From Streptomyces katrae (GTDB lineage Bacteria; Actinomycetota; Actinomycetes; Streptomycetales; Streptomycetaceae), in contig NZ_JZWV01000002.1 in assembly GCF_000966975.1 (NCBI RefSeq), positions 1 to 16,093 of the forward strand: DNA of 16,093 nt, written 5' to 3'. Shown piece after piece: positions 1 to 7,613 of the stretch. The position numbers were made by a program, and so were the translations under genes. Every line of letters begins with the position of its first letter. The first letter of the stretch is position 1. The notes under the pieces are model-generated. The model was not told where the DNA came from, searched no databases, and saw only the letters and a program-made list of their open reading frames with translations.

Positions 1-16
1 CCCCCCCCCCCCCCCC
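1..16. repeat. Poly-C run of 16 at the window edge
   Basis: Sixteen consecutive C residues open the window. In the nuoJ reading frame they encode five prolines, followed by an alanine-rich stretch. It could be a genuine low-complexity N-terminal extension of nuoJ or a contig-end artefact, since homopolymers often end draft contigs. The sequence alone cannot decide. Confidence 0.6.
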
Positions 17-667
17 GCGGCCGCGGCCAGGGCCGCGGCCGCCGTCAGCGCGGCCGCACCCGCAGGCCCCGCCCCCACGCCCGGCCCCGGCTTCCTCTCG
101 CCGACCGGCGTCGAGATCGCCTTCGTCCTCGTCGGCCTCGCCACCCTCGGCGCGGCCCTCGTCACGGTCACCACCAAGCAGCTCGTGCACGCCGCCCTCT
201 GGCTGGTCGTCGCGCTCGGCGGGATCGCCGTCGAGTACCTGCTGCTGACCGCCGAGTTCATCGCCTGGGTCCAGGTCCTGATCTACCTCGGCTCCGTGGT
301 CGTCCTCCTCCTCTTCGGACTGATGCTGACCAAGGCCCCCATCGGCCGCTCCCCGGACGCCGACTCCGGCAACCGGTGGGTCGCCCTCGGCGTCGCCGGC
401 GCCGCCGGTGCCGCGCTCGTCTGGGTGGTCGTCGACGCCTTCCGCACCACCTGGATCGGCCTCGACGGCCCCGCCCAGGGCTCCACCAAGGTCTCCGGCG
501 AGATCCTCTTCCAGCACTGGGTGCTGCCCTTCGAGGCCCTCTCCGTCCTCCTCCTCGCCGCCCTGATCGGCGCCATCGTGCTCTCCCGCCGCACCACCCC
601 GGCCGAAGCGGCCGCCGACGCGGCCGACGCCGCCGCCCGCACGGGCACCGAGAAGGGGCAGCGCTGA
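2..667 (+). CDS. nuoJ: NADH-quinone oxidoreductase subunit J, 5'-truncated by the window edge
   Basis: Membrane-arm subunit of respiratory complex I, which helps couple quinone reduction to proton pumping. The frame is open from position 2 to TGA at 665-667. The first GTG codon, at 185, cannot be the true start because the family's first membrane helix ([18 protein letters not shown], from about 116) lies upstream of it. The conserved NuoJ core [19 protein letters not shown] follows at about 269-325, and about five membrane segments are visible. The in-window N-terminus is low-complexity Pro/Ala, so the start codon probably lies just outside. The C-terminus is an Ala/Asp-rich tail. The stop overlaps the nuoK start in TGATG. 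Gene order J-K-L-M-N supports the call, and it resembles the second nuo cluster of Streptomyces. Confidence 0.9.
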   Translation, partial: PPPPPAAAARAAAAVSAAAPAGPAPTPGPGFLSPTGVEIAFVLVGLATLGAALVTVTTKQLVHAALWLVVALGGIAVEYLLLTAEFIAWVQVLIYLGSVVVLLLFGLMLTKAPIGRSPDADSGNRWVALGVAGAAGAALVWVVVDAFRTTWIGLDGPAQGSTKVSGEILFQHWVLPFEALSVLLLAALIGAIVLSRRTTPAEAAADAADAAARTGTEKGQR

Positions 668-1026
668 TGCACCTCGCCTACCCCGCCGTCCTCGCGGCCC
701 TCCTCTTCGCCACCGGCCTCTACGGTGTCCTCGCCCGCCGCAACGCCATCCTGGTCCTGATGTCCGTCGAGCTGATGCTCAACGCCGTCAACCTCAACCT
801 GGTGGCCTTCGACGTCTGGCTGCGCGACACCCTGCACGCCGGCCAGGCCCTCACCCTCTTCACCATCGCCATCGCCGCCGCCGAGATCGGCATCGGCCTC
901 GCGATCGTGCTGATGGTGTACCGGAACCGGGGCACCTCGGACGTCGACAAGCTGCGCGACACCGCCGAGCGCCACGAGTCCGGCCGCCCCGATGACACCG
1001 CTGCCCGGCCGGAGGTCGCCGCGTGA
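667..1026 (+). CDS. nuoK: NADH-quinone oxidoreductase subunit K
   Basis: Small antiporter-like (MrpC-type) subunit of complex I with three membrane helices that carries part of the proton path. The protein is 119 aa, slightly longer than the usual ~100 because of a hydrophilic C-terminal tail from about residue 88. Two intramembrane glutamates are present: E35 in [12 protein letters not shown] and E73 in [10 protein letters not shown]. They correspond to the functionally important pair in E. coli NuoK (about E36 and E72). The ATG shares one base with the nuoJ stop, and the TGA overlaps the nuoL GTG by 4 bp, so translation is probably coupled to both neighbours. The call is firm on sequence and position. 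Confidence 0.95.
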   Translation: MHLAYPAVLAALLFATGLYGVLARRNAILVLMSVELMLNAVNLNLVAFDVWLRDTLHAGQALTLFTIAIAAAEIGIGLAIVLMVYRNRGTSDVDKLRDTAERHESGRPDDTAARPEVAA

Positions 1027-3026
1027 GCACCACGACCCTCGCGGTCCTCGTCCCCCTCCTCCCGTTCCTGGGCGCGGTGGCAGGACTCCTCCTCGGCCGG
1101 ACCGCGCCCGGCTTCGTCAGGCCGCTCGCCATCCTGCCGACGCTGGCCGCAGCCGTCCTCGCAGTCCTCGTCGCCGTCCGCCAGGGAGGCGGCAAGGCGA
1201 TCGACACCGCGACCGAGCTGACCCCGACCGGCTCGGTGCCGATCGCTCTCTCGCTCCACCTCGACGGCTTCGCCGTACTGGTCGCCGCCCTGGTCGGAGT
1301 GGTCGCCACCTGCGTACAGCTCTACTCGACCGCGTACCTCCGCGAGGACCCGCGCTACCCCTCGTACGCCGCTCTGGTCTCACTGTTCACCTCCGCCATG
1401 CTGCTCGTCGTCTACTCCGGCGACCTGATGGTGCTGCTGGTCGGCTGGGAGATCATGGGCATCTGCTCGTACTTCCTCGTCGGCCACTACTGGGAGACCG
1501 AAGCGGCCCGCTCCGCCTCCCTCAAGGCCTTCCTCGTCACCAAGCTCGGCGACGTCCCCTTCCTCATCGGACTGTTCGCGCTCGCCACCGACGCCGGCTC
1601 CTTCCGGATCACCAAGATCCTCGGCACCGTCGCCGCGGGCGGGCTCGACCACCCGACGCTCATCGCGCTGCTCCTGCTCGCCGGCGTCGCCGGCAAGTCC
1701 GCGCAGTTCCCGCTGCACACCTGGCTCCCCGACGCCATGGCCGGCCCCACCCCGGTCTCCGCGCTGATCCACGCCGCGACGATGGTCGCCGCCGGCGTCT
1801 ACTTCATCGCCCGCCTGCTCCCCGTCTTCACGGCCTCCAGCGCCGCCCTGGTGGTCATGGCCGTCATGGCCGCGATCACGATGGTCGGCTCGGGGCTCGC
1901 CGCCCTGGCCCAGGACGACATCAAGCGCGTCCTCGCCTACTCCACCGTCGGCCAGCTCGGCTACATGATCGGCGCGCTGGCCGTCGGCGACCGCGGCGCC
2001 GCCGTCTTCCACCTCCTGTCCCACGGCGCCTTCAAGGCGCTCCTCTTCCTCGGCGCCGGCGTGATCATCCACGCCGCCGGCACGAACTCCCTCGCCGCCA
2101 TGTCCCGCATGGACGGCCTCGCCCAGCGCGTCCCCGACGCCTTCTGGACGATGACGATCGCGCTCCTCGCGCTCGCCGCCATCCCGCCCTTCGCCGGCTT
2201 CTTCTCCAAGGAAGCCGTCCTCGTCGCCGCCGAGCACGCGGCCGGCGGACACTCCGACCTCGTCCCGGGCGCGGCCGGCTGGCTGGTCCTCGTCGCCGGC
2301 GTACTGACCGCCCTGCTCACCGCCGCCTACGCCACCCGGCTGTGGCTGATGGCCTTCCGCGGCCGGGGCGCTGCCGCCCCCGACCACGGCAAGGAACCCC
2401 TCGCCATGACCGGCGTGCTGTGGCTGCTGGCCGTCCCCTCGACCGCCTTCGGCCTCGCCGCCCGCCCCCTCGCCGACTGGTTCGACGGCAGGGAACTCAC
2501 CCCGACCGTGACCACCTCGGTCCTCGGCACCGGCGCCGCGCTCATCGGCGTGATCCTGACCTGGGCCCTGTGGCAGCGCGCCACCGCCAGGGCCGCCGCC
2601 GGCATCCGCAACGGAGGCGCCGTCCCCGCGTCCGTGGCCGCCGCCGAATCCGCCGCCGAGACCCCCGAGGTCGCCGAGGTGACCCACGAGCACCCCGCCG
2701 TACCGGCCGCCCCCGCGGCCGACCCCGGCCGGGCCCTCCTCGGCCCCCTGCACCGGCACGCCGCCGACGGCTTCCACCTCGACGCCGTCTACGACCGGCT
2801 GTTCGTCCGCCCCGTCCGCGCGGGCGCGAGCCTGGTGCGCTTCCTCGACCGCGAGGTCGTCGACACCTACGTCCGCGGCGCGGGCACCGCACCCCGGCTG
2901 CTCGGCAGCCTGGTGCGCCGGGCCCAGACCGGCAACGTGCAGAGCTACCTGAGCGCGCTGCTCGCCGGCGCCGTGGTCCTGGTGATCGCCACCGCCGTCA
3001 TCGCCAACATCAACGCCGGATCGTGA
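1023..3026 (+). CDS. nuoL: NADH-quinone oxidoreductase subunit L
   Basis: Largest antiporter-like proton-pumping subunit of complex I, 667 aa. Channel residues are in place: E143 ([10 protein letters not shown]), K225 ([17 protein letters not shown]), H250, K301 ([14 protein letters not shown]), H334 and K338 ([10 protein letters not shown]), and K396 (FFSKEAVL). These match the family's proton-transfer series. A Pro/Ala/Glu-rich hydrophilic linker at about residues 520-572 precedes the segment that should form the lateral helix, and a final hydrophobic helix lies at about 641-661. The GTG start overlaps the nuoK stop by 4 bp (GTGA), suggesting translational coupling. Next comes nuoM, 14 bp after the stop. 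The linker appears longer than in enterobacterial NuoL; otherwise the gene is intact. Confidence 0.96.
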   Translation: MSTTTLAVLVPLLPFLGAVAGLLLGRTAPGFVRPLAILPTLAAAVLAVLVAVRQGGGKAIDTATELTPTGSVPIALSLHLDGFAVLVAALVGVVATCVQLYSTAYLREDPRYPSYAALVSLFTSAMLLVVYSGDLMVLLVGWEIMGICSYFLVGHYWETEAARSASLKAFLVTKLGDVPFLIGLFALATDAGSFRITKILGTVAAGGLDHPTLIALLLLAGVAGKSAQFPLHTWLPDAMAGPTPVSALIHAATMVAAGVYFIARLLPVFTASSAALVVMAVMAAITMVGSGLAALAQDDIKRVLAYSTVGQLGYMIGALAVGDRGAAVFHLLSHGAFKALLFLGAGVIIHAAGTNSLAAMSRMDGLAQRVPDAFWTMTIALLALAAIPPFAGFFSKEAVLVAAEHAAGGHSDLVPGAAGWLVLVAGVLTALLTAAYATRLWLMAFRGRGAAAPDHGKEPLAMTGVLWLLAVPSTAFGLAARPLADWFDGRELTPTVTTSVLGTGAALIGVILTWALWQRATARAAAGIRNGGAVPASVAAAESAAETPEVAEVTHEHPAVPAAPAADPGRALLGPLHRHAADGFHLDAVYDRLFVRPVRAGASLVRFLDREVVDTYVRGAGTAPRLLGSLVRRAQTGNVQSYLSALLAGAVVLVIATAVIANINAGS

Positions 3027-3040
3027 GCCGAGAGTCAGCC

Positions 3041-4618
3041 GTGATCGATATCAGCCCGTCCGTGATGCAGTTCCTTCTGGCGTTCATCGTGGCCGCACCG
3101 CTCCTCGGCGCCGTCGCGGCCCTCCTCCCGGCCCCGCCCGGGCTCAAGGGCAGGAGCCCCGAACAGGCCGTGCTCCGGCACGGCGTCACCGTCACCGGTG
3201 TCATCCTCGCCGCGGCCGTCGCCCTCACCCTGGGCTTCGACCACGACGCCCCGTCCCGCTTCCAGGCGACGACGGACATCAGCTGGATCCAGGCGCTCAA
3301 CATCCGGATCCACCTCGGCGTCGACGGCATCTCGCTCCCCCTCCTCCTGATGACCGCGCTGCTGTTCTTCCTCTGCGCGGTGTACAGCTACTTCAAGCTC
3401 CCCGAGGGCCCCTCCCCGAAGGCCTTCGTCGCCCTGCTCCTCGTCCTCGAGTCCGGCACCCTCGCGACCTTCGCCGTCCTCGACCTGATGCTGTTCTTCC
3501 TCGCCTTCGAGACGGTCCTCATCCCGATGTACTTCCTCATCGCCCGCTGGGGCGGTGCTCAGCGGCAGGCCGCCGCCTGGAAGTTCATCCTCTACACCCT
3601 CCTCGGCTCCGTGGTGATGCTCCTCGGACTGCTGCTGATCGGACTGAACAGCGGCACTTTCGACATGGTGGCACTCGCCTCTGACAACGGCCGCGGACTG
3701 AGCCACACCACCCAGATCCTGGCCGTCCTGGCCATCGGCACCGGCCTCGCCGTGAAGACCCCGATGTGGCCGCTGCACAGCTGGCTGCCCGACGCCCACA
3801 CCGCCGCCCCCACCGTCGGCTCGGTGCTCCTCGCGGGCGTCCTGCTGAAGATGGGCACGTACGGGTTCGTCCGCATCCTGCTCCCCGTCACCCCCGACGG
3901 CATGCACACCTTCGCCCCCTACCTCGGCGCCTTCGCCGCCGTCGGCATCGTCTACGGGTCCCTCGCCTGCCTCGCTCTGACCCGCAAGGGCGTCAAGGGC
4001 GACCTCAAGCGCCTCATCGCGTACTCCTCCGTCGGGCACATGGGCTTCGTCCTGCTCGGCATCGCGACCATGACCCCCACCGGCGTCAACGGCGCGCTGT
4101 TCGCGAACATCGCCCACGGTCTGATCACCGGCCTCCTCTTCTTCCTGGTCGGCGCCCTCAAGGACCGCTACGGCAGCAGCGACCTCGACACCCTCGCCGG
4201 AGCCACCGGCGCCGCCCTCTACGGCCGCGCCCCCCGCCTCGGCGCCCTCCTGGCCTTCGCCGCCGTCGCCTCCCTCGGCCTGCCCGGCCTGGCCGGCTTC
4301 TGGGGCGAGATGCTGGCCCTGTTCGGCGCGTTCGACCCGGCCGCGGGCCTGTCCCGCCCCGCCTTCCTCACCTACATGGCCGTCGGCGCGTTCGGCACCC
4401 TGCTCACCGCCGCCTACCTGCTGATCGTCGTACGGCGCGTCTGCATGGGCGACCCCGAGGCCGGCCCCGAGCTCACCCTCGCGGACGTCCAGCGCTACGA
4501 GTTCGCCGCCTGGACCCCGCTCGTCGCCCTCACCGTCCTCGCCGGCCTGTGGCCCGCCACCCTCCTCGGCCTGACCGACCCGGCCGTCCAGAAGCTCCTC
4601 GCAGGAGGCAACGCATGA
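3041..4618 (+). CDS. nuoM: NADH-quinone oxidoreductase subunit M
   Basis: Second antiporter-like proton-pumping subunit of complex I, 525 aa. Visible proton-path residues are E157 (LFFLAFETVLIPMY), K239 (AVKTPMWPLHSWLPDAH), K270 (GVLLKMGTYGF) and K323 (DLKRLIAYSSVGHMGF), with the hallmark HSWLPDAHTAAPT and a late GLPGLAGFWGE loop. I chose GTG at 3041 because the protein then begins a few residues before the first helix, with a GAGAG purine stretch at a plausible distance. GTG at 3023 is an alternative that would overlap the nuoL stop by 4 bp and add six residues. The TGA overlaps the ATG of nuoN (ATGA). About 14 membrane helices are expected. Confidence 0.94.
   Translation: MIDISPSVMQFLLAFIVAAPLLGAVAALLPAPPGLKGRSPEQAVLRHGVTVTGVILAAAVALTLGFDHDAPSRFQATTDISWIQALNIRIHLGVDGISLPLLLMTALLFFLCAVYSYFKLPEGPSPKAFVALLLVLESGTLATFAVLDLMLFFLAFETVLIPMYFLIARWGGAQRQAAAWKFILYTLLGSVVMLLGLLLIGLNSGTFDMVALASDNGRGLSHTTQILAVLAIGTGLAVKTPMWPLHSWLPDAHTAAPTVGSVLLAGVLLKMGTYGFVRILLPVTPDGMHTFAPYLGAFAAVGIVYGSLACLALTRKGVKGDLKRLIAYSSVGHMGFVLLGIATMTPTGVNGALFANIAHGLITGLLFFLVGALKDRYGSSDLDTLAGATGAALYGRAPRLGALLAFAAVASLGLPGLAGFWGEMLALFGAFDPAAGLSRPAFLTYMAVGAFGTLLTAAYLLIVVRRVCMGDPEAGPELTLADVQRYEFAAWTPLVALTVLAGLWPATLLGLTDPAVQKLLAGGNA
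4603..4608 (+). promoter_or_regulatory. Strong ribosome binding site for nuoN
   Basis: A perfect AGGAGG lies six bases before the nuoN ATG at 4615, inside the last codons of nuoM. It fixes the nuoN start. It is the clearest Shine-Dalgarno sequence in the nuo block, so nuoN need not rely only on coupling to nuoM. Confidence 0.85.
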
Positions 4619-6156
4619 CGGCCCTGACGGCCCTGGCCGCCGACACCCCCAGCCTGGTCCAGTCCGTCGACTGGCTCGCGATCACCCCCGTGGTCGTCCC
4701 CGCCGCCGTCGCCCTGCTCGTCCTGGTCGCCGACCTCTTCCTGCCCCAGGCCCGCAAGCCCGTCCTCGGCTGGATCTCCGTCGCCGGCCTGGCGGCCGCG
4801 ACCGCCGCCCTGCTGCCGCTGCGCGCCGGCGACCGCACCACCTTCTGCCTCACCGCCGACCCCGGCGCGTGCAGCTACACCGCCGACCACTTCGCGCTCG
4901 TCATCCAGTTCCTGGTGCTGGCCGGAGCCCTGGTCACCGCCCTGCTGTCGGTCACCGTCGTCCGCGAGGGCCGCATCCCGGCCGGCGAGTACTGGTTCCT
5001 GCTGCTCTCCTCCGCCGCCGGCGCGGCCCTGCTGCCCGCCTCCCGCGACCTCGCCACCCTGATCGTCGCCCTCGAAGTCGCCTCGCTGCCCGCCTTCGCC
5101 CTCGTCGGCATGCGCCGCGGCGACCGGATGTCCTCCGAGGCCGCCCTCAAGTTCTTCCTGTCCTCGGTCACCGCTACCGCCGTCTCCCTGATGGGCGTCA
5201 GCCTCGTCTACGCCGCCACCGGCACCCTGCACCTGACGCGGGTCGCCGACCGGCTGGAGGACGTCCCCGGGCAGCTCGACACCCTGGCCATGGCGGGCGT
5301 CGCCCTCACCCTCGTCGGCTTCGCCTTCAAGACCGCCGCCGTCCCCTTCCACTTCTGGGTCCCCGACACCTACGTCGGCGCCCCGCTGCCCGTCGCCGGC
5401 TACCTGTCGGTGATCGGCAAGGCCGTCGGCTTCACCGGCCTCATCCTCGTCACGGTGATCGCCTTCCCCGCGTACTCCGACGTCTGGGGCCCCGCCCTCG
5501 CCGTGCTCGCCGCGCTCACCATGACCCTCGGCAACACCGCCGCCCTGCGCCAGCCCGCCGACCGCCCGCAGAGCGCCGTACGGCTGCTCGCCTGGTCCTC
5601 CGTCGGCCAGGCCGGCTACCTGCTCGTGCCGATCGCCGCGGCCGCGTACTCCGACCGCGACCAGATCGGCTCCACCGTCGCCTACGCGCTGATGTACGCC
5701 GCCGTGAACCTCGGCGCCTTCTCCGTCGCCGCACTGGTCGCCCGGACCAAGCCGCTGCAGCGGATCGCCGACTACCGCGGCCTGTACGCCGAGCGCCCCG
5801 CCGCCGCCCTGTCGCTGGCCTTCTTCCTGCTCTGCCTGGCCGGCCTCCCGCCCGGCATCATCGGCCTCTTCGCCAAGGTCACCGTCTTCCAGTCCGCCGT
5901 CGACGCCGGCCTGGGCTGGCTCGCCGTGGTCATGGCCGTCAACGTCGTCATCGCCCTGTACTACTACCTGCGCTGGACGGCGCTCCTCTTCCGTACCCCG
6001 GAACCCGGAACGGCCGCGGCGCACGCCCCGGCCCGTACGAAGGCCCCCTGGCCCCTCACGGCCGCCATCGCCCTCACCGCCGTGACCGCCCTGGTCCTGT
6101 CCGGAGCCCCGCAGCTGGTCCTGCGCTTCGCCGCGGGCAGCCTCTTCCCGCTGTAG
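4615..6156 (+). CDS. nuoN: NADH-quinone oxidoreductase subunit N
   Basis: Third antiporter-like proton-pumping subunit of complex I, 513 aa. The expected membrane acidic and lysine residues are present: E154 (VALEVASLPAFALVG), K239 (FAFKTAAVPFHFWVPDTY) and K269 (GKAVGF). The conserved LAGLPPGIIGLFAK loop comes late in the protein, and the C-terminus is a hydrophobic helix after a short Pro/Ala linker. The start is supported by AGGAGG and by ATGA overlap with nuoM. It is the last nuo gene on this strand. A 204-bp gap with hairpins follows before the htpX-like gene, so the operon probably ends here. No peripheral-arm genes (E, F, G) follow. Confidence 0.95.
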   Translation: MTALTALAADTPSLVQSVDWLAITPVVVPAAVALLVLVADLFLPQARKPVLGWISVAGLAAATAALLPLRAGDRTTFCLTADPGACSYTADHFALVIQFLVLAGALVTALLSVTVVREGRIPAGEYWFLLLSSAAGAALLPASRDLATLIVALEVASLPAFALVGMRRGDRMSSEAALKFFLSSVTATAVSLMGVSLVYAATGTLHLTRVADRLEDVPGQLDTLAMAGVALTLVGFAFKTAAVPFHFWVPDTYVGAPLPVAGYLSVIGKAVGFTGLILVTVIAFPAYSDVWGPALAVLAALTMTLGNTAALRQPADRPQSAVRLLAWSSVGQAGYLLVPIAAAAYSDRDQIGSTVAYALMYAAVNLGAFSVAALVARTKPLQRIADYRGLYAERPAAALSLAFFLLCLAGLPPGIIGLFAKVTVFQSAVDAGLGWLAVVMAVNVVIALYYYLRWTALLFRTPEPGTAAAHAPARTKAPWPLTAAIALTAVTALVLSGAPQLVLRFAAGSLFPL

Positions 6157-6223
6157 CCGGCCCGCTCCGCGGGGCCCTCACCCGTACGGAGCAACGCCCG
6201 CCGCCGCCCCCGGACCGTGCCGC

Positions 6224-6241
6224 CGGGGCGGCGGCGCCCCG
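6224..6241 (+). terminator. GC-rich hairpin after nuoN (candidate terminator)
   Basis: CGGGGCG (6224-6230), loop GCGG, then CGCCCCG (6235-6241): a perfect 7-bp stem with a 4-nt loop. It sits 68 bp after the nuoN stop and no T-tract follows. Actinobacterial terminators often lack T-tracts, so it may end the nuo transcript. A second, imperfect hairpin just after the stop (about 6158-6177) could help. The rest of the 6157-6360 gap holds no gene I can support. Confidence 0.4.
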
Positions 6242-6288
6242 CCGTGCCCCGGGAACCAGACGCCGCCACCTCGCGTTGACCAGAGAGG

Positions 6289-6314
6289 GAGGGTCCACTG
6301 GACCGAAGACCCTC
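6289..6314. promoter_or_regulatory. Overlapping inverted repeats in the htpX-like leader
   Basis: GAGGGTC (6289-6295) is repeated inverted as GACCCTC (6308-6314), 12 bases apart. Nested inside and partly overlapping is a second dyad, GGTCC-ACT-GGACC (6292-6304). The two pairings are mutually exclusive in RNA, and as DNA they form a dyad suited to a repressor. A TTGACC at 6276-6281 could be a -35 element, but no convincing -10 follows at normal spacing. The site is about 50-70 bp before the htpX-like GTG. A regulatory role is inference. Confidence 0.35.
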
Positions 6315-6360
6315 AGATCCACGACGGGGCTCCCCTGACGCACCACTTGGAGGGCGTACC

Positions 6361-7224
6361 GTGCACCGCCGGCACAACGGGCTGAAGACCGCCGTACTCC
6401 TCGGCGGGATGTCCGCACTCATCATCGTCATCGGCAGCTTCTTCGGGCGGGGCGGCCTGATCATCGCCGTCCTGGTGGCCCTCGGGACGAACGCGTACGC
6501 GTACTGGAACAGCGACAAGCTGGCTCTACGCGCGATGCGCGCCCGGCCCGTCAGCGAGTTCGAGGCCCCGGAGCTCTACCGCATGGTCCGCGAGCTCTCC
6601 ACGTCCGCGCGCCAGCCCATGCCCCGCCTCTACATCTCACCGACCGAGGCCCCCAACGCCTTCGCCACCGGCCGCAATCCGCGCAACGCCGCCGTCTGCT
6701 GCACCGAGGGCATCCTGCGCATCCTCGACGAACGCGAGCTGCGCGGGGTCATCGGGCACGAGCTGAGCCACGTCTACAACCGCGACATCCTCATCTCGTC
6801 GGTCGCCGGAGCCCTGGCCTCCGTGATCATGTTCCTGGTGAACTTCGCCTGGCTGATCCCGGTCGGCCGTTCCGACGACGACGAGGGCCCCGGCATCCTC
6901 GGCATGCTGCTGATCATGATCCTCGGCCCGCTCGCGGCCTCCGTGATCCAGCTCGCCATCAGCCGCTCGCGCGAATACGAGGCGGACGCCTCCGGAGCCC
7001 AGCTCACCGGCGACCCCCTCGCCCTCGCCGGCGCGCTGCGCAAACTCGACGCCGGCACCAAACAGCTCCCGCTGCCCCCCGAACCGCGACTGGAGACGGC
7101 GAGCCACATGATGATCGCCAACCCCTTCCGCCCGGGGCAGGGACTCACCAAGCTGTTCTCGACACACCCTCCGATGGCCGAGCGCATCGCCCGGCTCGAA
7201 CAGATGGCAGGCCGAAGCCAGTGA
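6361..7224 (+). CDS. htpX: M48-family membrane zinc metalloprotease, HtpX-like
   Basis: Likely membrane-bound zinc endopeptidase that degrades damaged or misassembled membrane proteins, as HtpX does. It has 287 aa, normal for the family. Two hydrophobic segments near the N-terminus (about 11-28 and 30-48) are followed by the cytoplasmic catalytic site HELSH at residues 133-137. The third zinc ligand is probably E205 in [12 protein letters not shown], and two more hydrophobic segments lie at about 147-167 and 178-200. [13 protein letters not shown] is typical of M48B proteins. The GTG start is supported by GGAGG at 6349-6353, seven bases upstream. Its stop overlaps the next gene by 4 bp (GTGA). 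Its position directly behind nuoN could suit quality control of the respiratory complex, but that is inference. Confidence 0.92.
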   Translation: MHRRHNGLKTAVLLGGMSALIIVIGSFFGRGGLIIAVLVALGTNAYAYWNSDKLALRAMRARPVSEFEAPELYRMVRELSTSARQPMPRLYISPTEAPNAFATGRNPRNAAVCCTEGILRILDERELRGVIGHELSHVYNRDILISSVAGALASVIMFLVNFAWLIPVGRSDDDEGPGILGMLLIMILGPLAASVIQLAISRSREYEADASGAQLTGDPLALAGALRKLDAGTKQLPLPPEPRLETASHMMIANPFRPGQGLTKLFSTHPPMAERIARLEQMAGRSQ

Positions 7225-7613
7225 AAACCATCCTGAACGTCATTTGGCTCATACTCAGCGGGATCTGGCTGTTCCTCGGCTACTGCCTGGCCGGCCTGAT
7301 CCTCTGCGTCACCATCATCGGCATCCCCTTCGGCATCGCCGCCTTCCGCATCGCGGTCTACGCCCTCTGGCCCTTCGGCTACACCACCGTCGAGCGCCGC
7401 GACGCGGGCGCCGGTTCCTTCATCGGCAACATCCTGTGGCTGCTCCTGGCCGGCTGGTGGCTGGCCCTGGGCCACATCGCCACCGGCATCGCCCTCTGCG
7501 TCACGATCATCGGCATCCCCTTCGGCATCGCCAACTTCAAGATGGTCCCCCTCTCCCTCTTCCCCCTGGGCCGCGAAATCGTCCCGACGGACGCCCCCTT
7601 CGCCTCCCGGTGA
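7221..7613 (+). CDS. YccF domain (DUF307) membrane protein
   Basis: A 130-aa very hydrophobic protein made of two tandem copies of the YccF domain: residues about 4-56 and 68-120. Each copy has a helix, then the signature [13 protein letters not shown], then a segment ending in a PFGYTTV- or PLGREIV-like turn. YccF proteins are inner-membrane proteins of unknown biochemical function; the length is normal. The GTG start overlaps the htpX-like stop by 4 bp, and its own TGA overlaps the next GTG by 4 bp, so the three genes are probably translated as a unit. The basic residues between helices suggest that the repeats insert as hairpins. Confidence 0.88.
   Translation: MKTILNVIWLILSGIWLFLGYCLAGLILCVTIIGIPFGIAAFRIAVYALWPFGYTTVERRDAGAGSFIGNILWLLLAGWWLALGHIATGIALCVTIIGIPFGIANFKMVPLSLFPLGREIVPTDAPFASR
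7302..7532 (+). repeat. Near-identical 39-bp internal repeat in the YccF gene
   Basis: Bases 7302-7340 and 7494-7532 differ at a single synonymous position (ACC versus ACG). Both encode [13 protein letters not shown], the core of each YccF half. The rest of the two halves has diverged much more at the DNA level. Confidence 0.85.

Noticed and set aside
1380..2777. Long minus-strand open frame (465 codons) opposite nuoL
   Set aside because: Its product is almost only Gly, Glu, Asp, Gln and Val with no family features. It is the usual antisense shadow of a GC-rich gene; nuoL on the other strand is unmistakable.
3023..3025. GTG at 3023 as the nuoM start
   Set aside because: It is possible by GTGA overlap with nuoL, but the shorter form from 3041 gives a more typical N-terminus; kept only as an alternative.
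3035..4117. Long minus-strand open frame opposite nuoM
   Set aside because: Same biased composition; a codon-bias shadow of nuoM.
4495..6024. Long minus-strand open frame opposite nuoN
   Set aside because: Gly/Glu/Asp-rich low-complexity product without motifs, opposite a clear nuoN.
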